Below, one piece after another: positions 33,438-41,520 of a stretch of DNA of 64,000 nt (position 1 is its first letter; each line of letters begins with the position of its first letter). The stretch comes from Pedobacter sp. Leaf216 (GTDB lineage Bacteria > Bacteroidota > Bacteroidia > Sphingobacteriales > Sphingobacteriaceae): NCBI RefSeq assembly GCF_001421515.1, contig NZ_LMKM01000037.1, forward strand, positions 1-64,000, written 5' to 3'. A program made the translations under genes and the position numbers. A model generated the notes under the pieces. It searched no databases, was not told where the DNA came from, and worked only from the letters and a program-made list of their open reading frames with translations.

Positions 33438-33521
33438 TTTAGGGTTTAGGGTTTAGGGTTTAGGGTTTAGGGTTTAGGGTTTAGGGTTTAGGGTTTAGGG
33501 TTTAGGGTTTAGGGTTTAGGG
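33438..33521 (+). repeat. Tandem array of twelve TTTAGGG units
   Basis: There are exactly twelve perfect 7-bp units in 84 bp, starting one base after the universal stress gene stop. TTTAGGG is the plant telomere unit, but here it is an internal bacterial tandem repeat and probably arose by slippage. The units resemble the AAGGTTTAGGG-type words found in other gaps of the window (26720, 30181). Confidence 0.98.
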
Positions 33522-33573
33522 AAAACTAAAATATTCGGCTATAGTTTTTTCAGATGTAAACTTATATAATTAG

Positions 33574-33874
33574 TTAAAGCGTTAACCGTTTTGAAAAATA
33601 TATTCTTTTGTGCCCCTGAGGAAAATCTTGTATTTCGCCAATTGGTTCATAACCGTTTTTTAAATAGAACTTCTCTGCTTGAAAATCAAAAGTGTCAAGC
33701 ATAGCGACTGATGCTCCTCTTGCTCTTGCAATATCTTCAACATATTTTAGAATGCAGGTACCTATACCCTGACTTCTATATTCTAATTTTACCCAAATTA
33801 TATTGATTAATCCCATCCACAATTTTTCTTACGTCCTCTTTTCCGCAAGGAGTTATTTTTATGTTATCGATCAT
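33574..33874 (-). pseudogene. GNAT acetyltransferase with internal deletion
   Basis: The C-terminal half is a clear GNAT fold: LEYRSQGIGTCILKYVEDIA (acetyl-CoA loop, RxxGxG) and GYEPIGEIQDFPQGHKRIYF. A second frame from the ATG at 33874 reads MIDNIKITPCGKEDVRKIVD, then GINQYNLGKI and a stop, the expected N terminus. The two halves are joined near 33800 in different frames, and about 50 central residues are missing. An internal deletion has destroyed the gene. The 82-residue C-terminal piece alone is unlikely to be active. Confidence 0.7.
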
Positions 33875-33910
33875 AATAAATTTGAGCTATAAGTCTCCAT
33901 AAACAAAAAA

Positions 33911-33931
33911 AGTCTCACTTTAGGTGAGACT
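33911..33931. terminator. Bidirectional rho-independent terminator
   Basis: AGTCTCAC-TTTAG-GTGAGACT is an 8-bp perfect stem flanked by A-run and T-run on both sides. It ends the ferredoxin gene on the minus strand. Confidence 0.9.
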
Positions 33932-33955
33932 TTTTTTATAAATATTTAAGTTTGA

Positions 33956-34306
33956 CTACCCTTCTTGGTGTAACCAGGCTTTTTTAGCCAACAATTCATC
34001 TTCTGTTTCGCGGATATCTTCGTCATCTACACAACAATCAACCGGACAAACTGCCGCACACTGTGGCTCATCATGGAAGCCTTTACACTCCGTACACTTA
34101 TCGGATACAATGTAATACACTTCATCCGAAACTGCTTCCTGTGCTGAGTCAGCCTCAATTTGTTGATTACCAAAATCAATGATACCGTTTAAATTGGTAC
34201 CATCAGAAAAACGCCATGCAGTACCGGCATCGTAAATTGCGTTATTAGGACATTCCGGTTCGCAAGCCCCACAATTTATACACTCATCTGTTATTTTAAT
34301 CGCCAT
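33956..34306 (-). CDS. Dicluster ferredoxin, 2[4Fe-4S]-type
   Basis: This 116-residue electron carrier has ITDECINCGACEPECPNNAI as the first CxxCxxCxxxCP motif. The second site is CTECKGFHDEPQCAAVCPVD, in which the extended spacing between the second and third cysteines (CxxC-x8-C) is typical of YfhL-like and Allochromatium-type ferredoxins. It is cytoplasmic. It is divergent from the acyl-CoA reductase gene, with 78 bp between their starts, which suggests joint regulation. Confidence 0.95.
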   Translation of the reverse strand: MAIKITDECINCGACEPECPNNAIYDAGTAWRFSDGTNLNGIIDFGNQQIEADSAQEAVSDEVYYIVSDKCTECKGFHDEPQCAAVCPVDCCVDDEDIRETEDELLAKKAWLHQEG

Positions 34307-34384
34307 GTTTTCGTCTAATTCTTTTGCTTAGTTTACCTTTGCGATGCAAATATAATATATAATCACTTAATAATAATTCTAAAT

Positions 34385-35401
34385 ATGTCAGCATTAACTC
34401 AAGAAAAAGCAATATCCGCGTTTAACCAACTAGGCACATTGCTTACAAACCCTACTGACATACTAGGAAATGCATTTTATAGCGCTGAAAATACCAATGC
34501 ATGGTTCACCGCAGAAAATATAAAAAAATCTATTTTATCATTTGCTGAGATGTTAAATGAGGCCGATTTAACCGTTTGGTTCAAATCAATCAGGTTTAGT
34601 AACTCCCCAAAGAAAGTGGGTTTAATTTTAGCAGGAAATATTCCTCTTGTAGGTTTGCATGATGTTTTAAGTGTACTGGCTACTGGAAATATTGCCCTGA
34701 TAAAACTTTCTTCGGCTGACGATAAATTGATTAAAGCGGTAATTGCAGCACTGATAGAAATAGAGCCCGCTTTTGATACTCACATCCAATATGTAGAACG
34801 TTTGAAAGATTTTGAGGCCGTTATTGCCACAGGAAGTAACAATTCATCACGCTATTTTGATTATTATTTTAGCAAAGTGCCAAACATCATCAGGAAAAAC
34901 AGAAACAGTGTTGCCGTTTTAGATGGTTCGGAAAGTTTTGAAGACATCCAGAATCTGGGCAACGATATTTTTGATTATTTTGGATTAGGCTGCAGAAATG
35001 TAGCAAAACTTTATTTCCCGAAAGGTTACGATATTGCTAATTTTTATGAAGGTATAGAAAGCTTTCAGCCCATTATAAGCCATTTTAAATACAATAATAA
35101 TTACGATTACAATAAATCTATTTACCTGGTTAATGCAGCTAAGCACTTCGACAACGGATTTTTATTGTTAAAAGAAGATGAAAGCTTTACCTCGCCACTG
35201 GCTGTTCTTTTTTATGAAGAATATGAGCATCTGCAGGAGGTTGAAGAAAAGTTGAAAGATAAATCTGAAAACATTCAGTGTGTGATTACCAAATCTCCGT
35301 TAAATTTTAAAACTTTTGATTTCGGCCAAAGTCAGCATCCAAAACTTTGGGATTATGCCGATGATGTAAATACAATTGAGTTTTTGAACAAGCTAAACTG
35401 A
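34385..35401 (+). CDS. Acyl-CoA reductase, LuxC-type
   Basis: This 338-residue protein is of the LuxC/acyl-CoA reductase family, which reduces acyl-CoA or acyl-ACP to aldehyde with NADPH. Visible are KVGLILAGNIPLVGLHDVLS (nucleotide-binding segment at about 79-98), ATGSNNSSRYFDYYFSKVP and the likely catalytic Cys in YFGLGCRNVAKLYFP near residue 200. It is shorter than luminous-bacterium LuxC, as is usual in Bacteroidota. The physiological substrate is unknown. Confidence 0.88.
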   Translation: MSALTQEKAISAFNQLGTLLTNPTDILGNAFYSAENTNAWFTAENIKKSILSFAEMLNEADLTVWFKSIRFSNSPKKVGLILAGNIPLVGLHDVLSVLATGNIALIKLSSADDKLIKAVIAALIEIEPAFDTHIQYVERLKDFEAVIATGSNNSSRYFDYYFSKVPNIIRKNRNSVAVLDGSESFEDIQNLGNDIFDYFGLGCRNVAKLYFPKGYDIANFYEGIESFQPIISHFKYNNNYDYNKSIYLVNAAKHFDNGFLLLKEDESFTSPLAVLFYEEYEHLQEVEEKLKDKSENIQCVITKSPLNFKTFDFGQSQHPKLWDYADDVNTIEFLNKLN

Positions 35402-35469
35402 ATTTCTGTATTTTAGTCTTTAAGCTTTCTCCTTTGGGCTTTCAGCTTAAATAGCTATTTTTGGACACA

Positions 35470-35673
35470 ATGTATATCGTTAAAGTTAAAGGCATAGCCA
35501 AAATTCCAGATTACGTACAGTTAAGAGATGACAAGTTTACACTTTTAGCTTATTTTAGGGTTGATAGACCTGATAAATCGCTGGAAAAACTCGGACTTGG
35601 AGACAAGCAGGAATACATTATGGAAATGGTTAAAGATTTGCCTTACGGGCAGATTGCAAAATTAGAAATATAA
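35470..35673 (+). CDS. Small conserved protein upstream of ftsE
   Basis: The ATG chosen gives 67 residues, MYIVKVKGIAKIPDYVQLRD and a compact strand-rich remainder ending PYGQIAKLEI. A TTG three codons upstream is also possible. There is no known domain, signal or membrane helix. It is one base ahead of the ftsE start, so the two are probably co-translated and functionally linked. The gap before it (35402-35469) carries a half-copy of the repeat seen at 13985. Confidence 0.75.
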   Translation: MYIVKVKGIAKIPDYVQLRDDKFTLLAYFRVDRPDKSLEKLGLGDKQEYIMEMVKDLPYGQIAKLEI

Positions 35674-35674
35674 T

Positions 35675-36358
35675 ATGGCAGGCAATTCAGTAATTCATTT
35701 AAGCAATGTTGATGTTTTTCAGCAGAAACATTTAGTCCTCTCCAACGTAAATTTACATATCGAAAAAGACGAATTTGTTTTCCTGATCGGGCAAACAGGC
35801 TCCGGTAAGAGTAGTTTGCTTAAAATATTATATGGCGACCTTCATATTGGTAATGGCGATGGTAATATTGCCGGTTTCGACCTTAAAAATCTAAAAGAAA
35901 GTCAGGTGCCTTTTTTACGCCGTAAATTAGGCGTGGTATTTCAGGATTTTCAACTACTTACTGATAGAACAATTGAAAAAAACCTCGAATTCGTACTCAA
36001 AGCAACAGGCTGGAAAGACGAAAAACTAATTAATGAACGCATTAAAGATGTTTTGGACAAAGTTGGTTTACGTTCTAAAATTAAAAAAATGCCCCATGAA
36101 ATTTCGGGAGGTGAACAACAGCGTATCGTTATTGCGAGGGCTTTGCTAAACGATCCTGAAATTATACTTGCCGATGAACCTACAGGAAATTTAGATCCGG
36201 AAACATCAGAAGAAATTGTAACCCTTTTAAAGCAAATTAGCCAGGCCGGAACTGCGGTTTTAATGGCCACTCACGATTACCACATTATCCGTACTTTCCC
36301 TTCACGCATTATTAAATGTGAAAATGGTGTGGTGCATGAAGATGCACAAATCGTATAA
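35675..36358 (+). CDS. ftsE: ABC transporter ATPase, FtsE-like
   Basis: This 227-residue ATPase has the Walker A GQTGSGKSSLLKILYG at about 39-54, Q-loop VVFQDFQLL, signature SGGEQQRIVIARALL, Walker B IILADEPTGNLDP and switch His in ATHDYHII. The compact form and the DFQLLTDRTI-type sequence fit FtsE, the ATPase that with FtsX couples septal murein hydrolases to division. No ftsX lies next to it here, so it may be encoded elsewhere. The alternative is a LolD/MacB-type ATPase. Confidence 0.85.
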   Translation: MAGNSVIHLSNVDVFQQKHLVLSNVNLHIEKDEFVFLIGQTGSGKSSLLKILYGDLHIGNGDGNIAGFDLKNLKESQVPFLRRKLGVVFQDFQLLTDRTIEKNLEFVLKATGWKDEKLINERIKDVLDKVGLRSKIKKMPHEISGGEQQRIVIARALLNDPEIILADEPTGNLDPETSEEIVTLLKQISQAGTAVLMATHDYHIIRTFPSRIIKCENGVVHEDAQIV

Positions 36359-36380
36359 AAAATTCTGACATCCGTCAGCT

Positions 36381-36433
36381 AATCAGCCAATCTGTTCAGA
36401 TAAATACAAATAAATCTGACAGCTTGGCTGATT
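36381..36433 (+). promoter_or_regulatory. Long hairpin ahead of grpE
   Basis: AATCAGCCAA (36381-36390) pairs perfectly with TTGGCTGATT (36424-36433). Inside, TCTGTTCAGAT pairs with ATCTGACAGC after one bulge, leaving a 12-nt AT-rich loop. Just upstream, CTGAC-atcc-GTCAG adds a second small stem. There is no T-run, so it is more likely a regulatory element for the heat-shock genes than the ftsE terminator. Confidence 0.5.
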
Positions 36434-36486
36434 TCCGTTTATGGCAAAATAGTTGAGATTAACACAAAAAAATTCAGCCTAGTATT

Positions 36487-37068
36487 ATGTTTAATAAGAA
36501 GAAAAATAACGATAAAGAAGAAAATATAATGAATCCTGAAAATACATCAGAAAATACTGCTGAAAATGTAGAGAATACTGATGCTTCTGCAAATGAAACT
36601 GAGCAGGCTCCAGAATTATCTGCTGAAGAAAAATTGCAAGCAGATGTTCAACAGCTTAACGACAAATATTTACGTTTATACGCAGAATTCGACAATTATA
36701 AACGCCGTACCCAAAAAGAACGTGTAGAATTATTGCAAACTGCTGGTAAAGATGTAATTGTATCGCTTTTACCAGTTTTAGATGATTTCGACCGTGCGTT
36801 AAAAGCAATGGAAACTGCTGCTGATGTTGCTCCGGTAAAAGAAGGTATTTTGTTGGTTAGTACAAAACTGAAAAACACACTGGCACAGAAAGGCCTGAAA
36901 GATGTAGAAAGCATCAGCCAACCTTTTAATACCGATTTCCACGAGGCAATTACCAATATCCCAGCCCCTACTGAGGATTTAAAAGGAAAAGTAATTGATG
37001 AAGTTGAAAAAGGATATACCTTAAATGATAATGTAATCCGCTTTGCTAAAGTTGTAGTTGGAGCATAA
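36487..37068 (+). CDS. grpE: Nucleotide exchange factor GrpE
   Basis: This 193-residue co-chaperone of DnaK exchanges ADP for ATP. The acidic, low-complexity first 50 residues precede a long coiled-coil helix (EEKLQADVQQLNDKYLRLYA, then EFDNYKRRTQKE) and a C-terminal beta domain with FNTDFHEAITNIP and VIDEVEKGYTLNDNVIR. Length and order are normal. It is followed by dnaJ in the same direction. dnaK is not in the window. Confidence 0.95.
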   Translation: MFNKKKNNDKEENIMNPENTSENTAENVENTDASANETEQAPELSAEEKLQADVQQLNDKYLRLYAEFDNYKRRTQKERVELLQTAGKDVIVSLLPVLDDFDRALKAMETAADVAPVKEGILLVSTKLKNTLAQKGLKDVESISQPFNTDFHEAITNIPAPTEDLKGKVIDEVEKGYTLNDNVIRFAKVVVGA

Positions 37069-37082
37069 AAAAGTAAATTATT

Positions 37083-37235
37083 GAATGATTGAAATTTGAA
37101 TGGTTGAATGCTAAAAGCCATTCTCTTATTCCATCAGTCATTTAATCATTAATACAGAAATAATTATTGAATAATTGAATTTTGAATAATTGAATTAACA
37201 TTCTCTTATTCCATTACTCAATCATTCAATCATTT
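37083..37235. repeat. Duplicated AT-rich palindrome between grpE and dnaJ
   Basis: The 16-mer CATTCTCTTATTCCAT occurs at 37119 and again at 37199, an 80-bp period. Each copy is preceded by TTGAATGATTGAA-like words and followed by their complements (TTCAATCATT type). Two head-to-tail palindromic units fill the intergenic gap. A related single copy occupies about 56230-56315. Confidence 0.75.
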
Positions 37236-37245
37236 TATAAAGAAG

Positions 37246-38409
37246 ATGAGTAAAAGAGATTATTACGACGTATTGGGCGTAGCCAGGGGCGCAGCTGCTG
37301 ATGAGATAAAGAAAGCCTACCGCAAGATGGCGATTAAATATCACCCGGATAAAAACCCTGGGGATAAAGCTGCTGAAGATAAATTTAAGGAAGCCGCCGA
37401 AGCCTATGAGGTATTAAGCAGTCCGGAGAAAAAACAACGTTATGATCAATATGGTCATGCAGGAGTTGGTGGCGCAAGTAGCGGTGGCTACGGCGGTGGC
37501 GGCATGAACATGGACGATATTTTTAGCAATTTCGGCGATGTATTTGGCGGCCATAATCCTTTCGAAAGCTTTTTCGGCGGTGGTGGCGGCGGTCAGCAAC
37601 GTGGTGGCCGTAGGGTTGCCAAAGGCTCTAACCTCCGTATAAAAGTTAAATTAACCCTTGAAGAAATTGCACACGGCGCAGAGAAAAAAATCAAGGTTAA
37701 TAAATTAATCGTTTGTAAAACCTGCGATGGCTCGGGCGCAAAAGATAAATCATCAGTAAGTACTTGTGGTACCTGCGGAGGTAGCGGCCAGGTGCGTAGG
37801 GTAACCAATACCATTTTGGGCCAGATGCAAACAGCATCTACATGCCCTACTTGTAATGGTAGCGGACAACAGATTACTTCGAAATGTACTGTTTGCCATG
37901 GAGACGGTGTGGTACGTGGAGAAGAAACAATTACCATTAACATCCCTGCCGGAGTAAGCGAAGGCATGCAGTTAAGCATGAGTGGAAAAGGAAATGCAGC
38001 TCCTAATGGCGGTATCCCAGGTGATTTAATTATTTTAATTGAAGAAACACCACATGAAACCTTAAAACGTGAAGGCAATAACATTGTATACGATTTGCAT
38101 TTAAGCTTTGTTGATGCTGCTTTAGGAATGAGCATCGAAGTACCAACCATTGATGGTAAAGCAAAAATTAAAATCGATCCAGGAACTCAAAGTGGTAAAT
38201 TATTGCGCTTAAAAGGTAAAGGTTTACCAGAAGTGAACTCTTACCATAGGGGTGATGAAATTATCCATATCAACATCTGGACACCAAAAGCTTTAAGCAG
38301 CGACGAACGCAGTGCTTTAGAGAAACTTCGTGAATCTCCAAATTTTAAGCCTCAACCAGGTAAAAATGATAAGAGTTTCTTCGAAAGAATGAAAGAATAC
38401 TTCGAGTAA
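37246..38409 (+). CDS. dnaJ: Molecular chaperone DnaJ
   Basis: This 387-residue Hsp40 co-chaperone has a J domain with YHPDKNPG (HPD at about 33-35), a Gly-rich region (about 72-125, with GGYGGGGMNMDD), then four CxxCxGxG zinc modules beginning CKTCDGSGAK, CGTCGGSGQ, CPTCNGSGQ and CTVCHGDG, and a C-terminal peptide-binding domain. This is the complete type I architecture. It partners with DnaK and with GrpE encoded just upstream. Confidence 0.97.
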   Translation: MSKRDYYDVLGVARGAAADEIKKAYRKMAIKYHPDKNPGDKAAEDKFKEAAEAYEVLSSPEKKQRYDQYGHAGVGGASSGGYGGGGMNMDDIFSNFGDVFGGHNPFESFFGGGGGGQQRGGRRVAKGSNLRIKVKLTLEEIAHGAEKKIKVNKLIVCKTCDGSGAKDKSSVSTCGTCGGSGQVRRVTNTILGQMQTASTCPTCNGSGQQITSKCTVCHGDGVVRGEETITINIPAGVSEGMQLSMSGKGNAAPNGGIPGDLIILIEETPHETLKREGNNIVYDLHLSFVDAALGMSIEVPTIDGKAKIKIDPGTQSGKLLRLKGKGLPEVNSYHRGDEIIHINIWTPKALSSDERSALEKLRESPNFKPQPGKNDKSFFERMKEYFE

Positions 38410-38430
38410 TTATTAATATTAAATTTAAGA

Positions 38431-38457
38431 ACCGATGTCGCAAGCATCGGTTTTTTT
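38431..38457 (+). terminator. Rho-independent terminator of dnaJ
   Basis: ACCGATG (38431-38437) pairs with CATCGGT (38445-38451) around a 7-nt loop and runs into seven T residues. Confidence 0.88.
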
Positions 38458-38615
38458 ATGCAATCGTCATGCTGAATTTATTTCAGCATCTGTATTAATT
38501 CACATCAGCTATCTGAGAAATTGTTTGCCTTGGGGTTACCAAATTTGCAAAGCAGGTATTAAACAGCAATATAGATGAATTCAAAAATGCCTTTAGAAAA
38601 AACTCAATATCAATA

Positions 38616-39045
38616 TTCACCTATCGGTCGGTTGTTTCACCTACCGGAACTAAGCAGCCTATATAAACGAAATTACATGATTGCTTAGCTTAATATTTTG
38701 ACCCGTAAGATAACAGTAATTTGAAAAGCAGTTGAGTAATTATATTGGCATCAGTCGGGCTATACGCTATAGCTCCGAATAAAAATCGGAGGCTGCCGCT
38801 GCTATCCCGTTTATTAACAACAGTTTTTGCTACTATTTAAGGTAGCCTGGCCAGTGCCAATTTTTCACCTACCGGTTGGTGTTTCACCGATTGAAAATGA
38901 GCAGCATCAAAGGATCAAATTACATGATTGTTTCATCTTAATACATTGGTCGGACAAACACCGACCATTAGAAAAAGATGGATGAAGAAAATAAATCGGA
39001 TTCACCTATCGGTTGGTGTCTCACCGACCGAAACTAAATAGTACT
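38616..39045. repeat. Three diverged copies of a hairpin repeat
   Basis: Copies start at 38616, 38864 and 39001. The shared order is TTCACCTA, then CGGTTGGTG or a variant, then TCACCGACCG or a variant, and AGCAGC in the first two. The first two also share AAATTACATGATTG at offsets 53-54, so the unit is at least 80 nt. Within each copy CGGTTGGTG can pair with CACCGACCG. Confidence 0.7.
38755..38811. repeat. REP-type element, second copy
   Basis: GGGCTATACGCTATAG, then TCCGA-ataaaaa-TCGGA and GCTGCTATCCCG. The reverse complement of 26748-26825 has the same order of words. Bacteroidota genomes carry many such degenerate palindromes. Confidence 0.6.
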
Positions 39046-39223
39046 TGATAAACACCATGCTATTTCCCCCAAAAACCACAGGCCTTAATAAAATAAACCT
39101 GATAGCAATGGTATTTCGGTTCACTTCATTTAATTTAGCAAAAACATTAACGAAATTTAATGGATAGCAGGACCACAGTTTCCGAAGAAACACTGCTACT
39201 GCTTTCCAAAACCCAAAAAAACT

Positions 39224-40138
39224 ATGCGCATTGCTATTATCGATCTTGGCACCAACACTTTCCATTTGCTTATTGCTGAAAAAGAGGGAAAGCAATTTGA
39301 AATTCTTTATAAAACCAATGTACCCGTTAAGTTAGGCGAAGGTAGAATTAACGATAATCTCATCATTCCTGAAGCCTTTGAAAGAGGAATAAGCTGTCTT
39401 GAAAATTTTAGCCGGACCATCTCCGAGTTCCGGGTTGATGAGGTAAGGGCGACAGCTACTTCGGCGGTAAGAAGTGCTAAAAATGGAAATGAATTTGTAG
39501 ATGTGGTTAAAGCTAGAGCAGGAATAACGATCGAAACCATTACCGGCGATGAAGAAGCTAAATTAATTTACCAGGGTGTAAAACTAAGTGGTGCAGTTAC
39601 TGAGCTATCGTTAATTATGGATATTGGAGGTGGGAGCGTAGAATTTATTCTTTGTGATACCGAAAGATTAATCTGGAAGAAAAGTTATAACATTGGCGCT
39701 GCGCGTTTAATGCAACAGTTCTTTAAATCCGACCCATTGGCCGATGAAGAGAAAAATGCCATTTTGTTCCATGTTCAAAATCAATTGACAGATCTTTTTG
39801 ATATCTGCGAAAAATATAAACCAAAAATACTAATCGGTTCAGCTGGTGCATTTGAAACATTTGCAGCACTTATCACGAGAAAAAACAATCAAAAGGCAGA
39901 CATTGCCACAATGAAAACTTTAGCATTAAATTTTGATGATTACATAGAAACAGCAATTAAAATACTCAATTCAACACATCAGGAAAGAACCGAAATGCAA
40001 GACATAATTCCTTTACGGGTAGATATGATTGTTATTGCTGCCTTGATCACTAATTACATATTGGGTAGAACAAAAATAAACCATTTGAAGCTTTCTACAT
40101 ATGATTTAAAAATGGGCGTACTTGCCAGTATGATATAA
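39224..40138 (+). CDS. Ppx/GppA-family phosphatase
   Basis: This 304-residue exopolyphosphatase or pppGpp phosphohydrolase-like protein has the ASKHA phosphate loops IAIIDLGTNTFHLLIAE at the N terminus and LIMDIGGGSVEFILCD near residue 130. RATATSAVRSAKNGNEF and ITGDEEAKLIYQGV are typical of the family. It is only the short catalytic core, without the HD-like C-terminal domain of E. coli Ppx. Substrate preference cannot be read from the sequence. Confidence 0.92.
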   Translation: MRIAIIDLGTNTFHLLIAEKEGKQFEILYKTNVPVKLGEGRINDNLIIPEAFERGISCLENFSRTISEFRVDEVRATATSAVRSAKNGNEFVDVVKARAGITIETITGDEEAKLIYQGVKLSGAVTELSLIMDIGGGSVEFILCDTERLIWKKSYNIGAARLMQQFFKSDPLADEEKNAILFHVQNQLTDLFDICEKYKPKILIGSAGAFETFAALITRKNNQKADIATMKTLALNFDDYIETAIKILNSTHQERTEMQDIIPLRVDMIVIAALITNYILGRTKINHLKLSTYDLKMGVLASMI

Positions 40139-40174
40139 TAACAGATATCCATTTCTATAGGTGACTTCTTTACA

Positions 40175-40861
40175 CTAATGTAATTTACTTTTCTTTGGTG
40201 CAATAATCATACGTCCCATAATCATGGGTTCTTCTTTTTTAAGCTTAAGGTCATTCTGTTTGTCTTTAGAAAAATTGAGTATTAGCATACCATTATATCG
40301 TATACTTTCAACAATTATCTGGTTATTTTTAACGTTAAATTTATCACCTAAACTTATCTCATACCGGCCATTTTCATCGGTTGTTGCAAAAAACTTGGTA
40401 TCAACAATGATTAATCTAATCCCTGCTGCAGGCTTATTATCGGCACCAAAAACATAACCAAATACTTTTTTAGGTATAATCGGTTTTATATCTCCGTGCT
40501 TGTGGTTAATACTTTTTACAGTTTCAATTGGTGCTTTAATATTTTTAGCCTGTGCATCCATCACAAAAATGCTCATGCCTATAGCCAGCACTCCAACATA
40601 TTTCATCCAGTTTCTATTTGTTGTTGGTACAACTGACAAATGATAATTAAGCTGGTTTAATTGAGTTTGGCTCAACCGGCCGCATACAGAGGAACCTGAA
40701 TTGGATAATACACCGATGATTTCGGCATTAGTATAGCCTGAAAAATCAATTACATTTTTACTACAGGCTGTACAAAAATTAAAACCTGCACCCTTTTCCA
40801 TTTCATCCCAATTTTGCAAACAGGGTTCAGCAATGGTAACTTCGTTAATTCTCCTTTTCAT
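40175..40861 (-). CDS. Carboxypeptidase-like regulatory domain protein
   Basis: The protein has about 228 residues. The N-terminal part contains a zinc-ribbon-like pair in GFNFCTACSKNVIDFSGYT and a later SSVCGRLS. It is followed by one membrane helix (WMKYVGVLAIGMSIFVMDAQA, which also resembles a signal peptide end). The C-terminal part has a carboxypeptidase-regulatory-like beta sandwich (VFGYVFGADNKPAAGIRLII, ATTDENGRYEISLGDKF), as on TonB-dependent receptors. In Bacteroidota such Cys-pair proteins are encoded singly. The function is unknown. Confidence 0.78.
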   Translation of the reverse strand: MKRRINEVTIAEPCLQNWDEMEKGAGFNFCTACSKNVIDFSGYTNAEIIGVLSNSGSSVCGRLSQTQLNQLNYHLSVVPTTNRNWMKYVGVLAIGMSIFVMDAQAKNIKAPIETVKSINHKHGDIKPIIPKKVFGYVFGADNKPAAGIRLIIVDTKFFATTDENGRYEISLGDKFNVKNNQIIVESIRYNGMLILNFSKDKQNDLKLKKEEPMIMGRMIIAPKKSKLH

Positions 40862-40913
40862 CGTGATCATTTTATTAGATGATGTAACGATGTAGGATAT
40901 TCCACAAAAAGAT

Positions 40914-41480
40914 TTAAATAAATTTAAGGAGTTCGTTATAAAGCTTTTCGGTTGGCAAGCCCATTACATTCGTATACGAACCCTCAATGCGCTCTACTAC
41001 AACAATTCCCCACCAATCTTGCACACCATAACTGCCTGCTTTATCATAAGGTTGGTAATTATCGATGTAGAAATCAATTTCCTCACTGGTAACGGCTTTA
41101 CAGTACACTTCTGTACGATCATAAAATGAATGACTTTTATCGCCTTTAACAACCGTTACGCCTGTAAATACTTCATGCCTGCTGCCTGAAAGTTTCTTGA
41201 GCATTTCCTGTGCGTGTGCCCTATCGGTTGGTTTGCCTAAAATTTCGCCATTTAAAGCTACAATAGTATCGGCGGTAATTATAATTTCACCATCTCCGGT
41301 AAACGCCTTTGCTTTTTGCTCTGATATATAAACTGCAATTTCTGCCGGACTTAAACCATCAGGATAACTCTCATCAACATCTTTTAATTCTACTTTAAAA
41401 TTTAAACCCATAAGGGTTAACAGTTCTTGTCGGCGTGGCGATTTAGAGGCTAAAACAATAGGGGGAAAATTTACAGGCAT
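40914..41480 (-). CDS. maf: Maf-type nucleoside triphosphate pyrophosphatase
   Basis: This 188-residue house-cleaning enzyme hydrolyses modified or non-canonical NTPs. Visible are the N-terminal SKSPRRQELLTLMG, the catalytic base region VDESYPDG, IITADTIVALNGEILGKPTD and the later DKAGSYGVQDWWGIVVVERI with the family YDKAGaYgiQ motif. Length and start are normal. Its own terminator was apparently split by an IS4 element just upstream of its start, in the 3' flank of the neighbouring gene. Confidence 0.95.
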   Translation of the reverse strand: MPVNFPPIVLASKSPRRQELLTLMGLNFKVELKDVDESYPDGLSPAEIAVYISEQKAKAFTGDGEIIITADTIVALNGEILGKPTDRAHAQEMLKKLSGSRHEVFTGVTVVKGDKSHSFYDRTEVYCKAVTSEEIDFYIDNYQPYDKAGSYGVQDWWGIVVVERIEGSYTNVMGLPTEKLYNELLKFI

Positions 41481-41520
41481 ATTTTATTTTTTTGCTAAAA
41501 TAAGAAAAGCGGCCTAAAGC

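Larger units (their letters stand above)
38410..39223. other. Gene-free 0.8-kb region with diverged hairpin repeats
   Basis: No convincing coding frame lies here. After the dnaJ terminator come a CGTCATGCTGAATTTATTTC repeat word at 38467, three copies of a repeat that starts TTCACCTA (38616, 38864, 39001), a REP-type element at 38755-38811 and the palindrome TGGTCGG/CCGACCA (38947-38966). The last 170 bp before ppx show nothing recognisable. Confidence 0.7.

Noticed and set aside
33438..33521. TTTAGGG array as a chromosome end or eukaryotic contamination
   Set aside because: Both flanks are ordinary Bacteroidota genes on the same contig, so it is an internal tandem repeat.
38410..39223. Degraded coding gene in the gap before ppx
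   Set aside because: I could not join frames into a recognisable protein, and the region is dominated by repeats.
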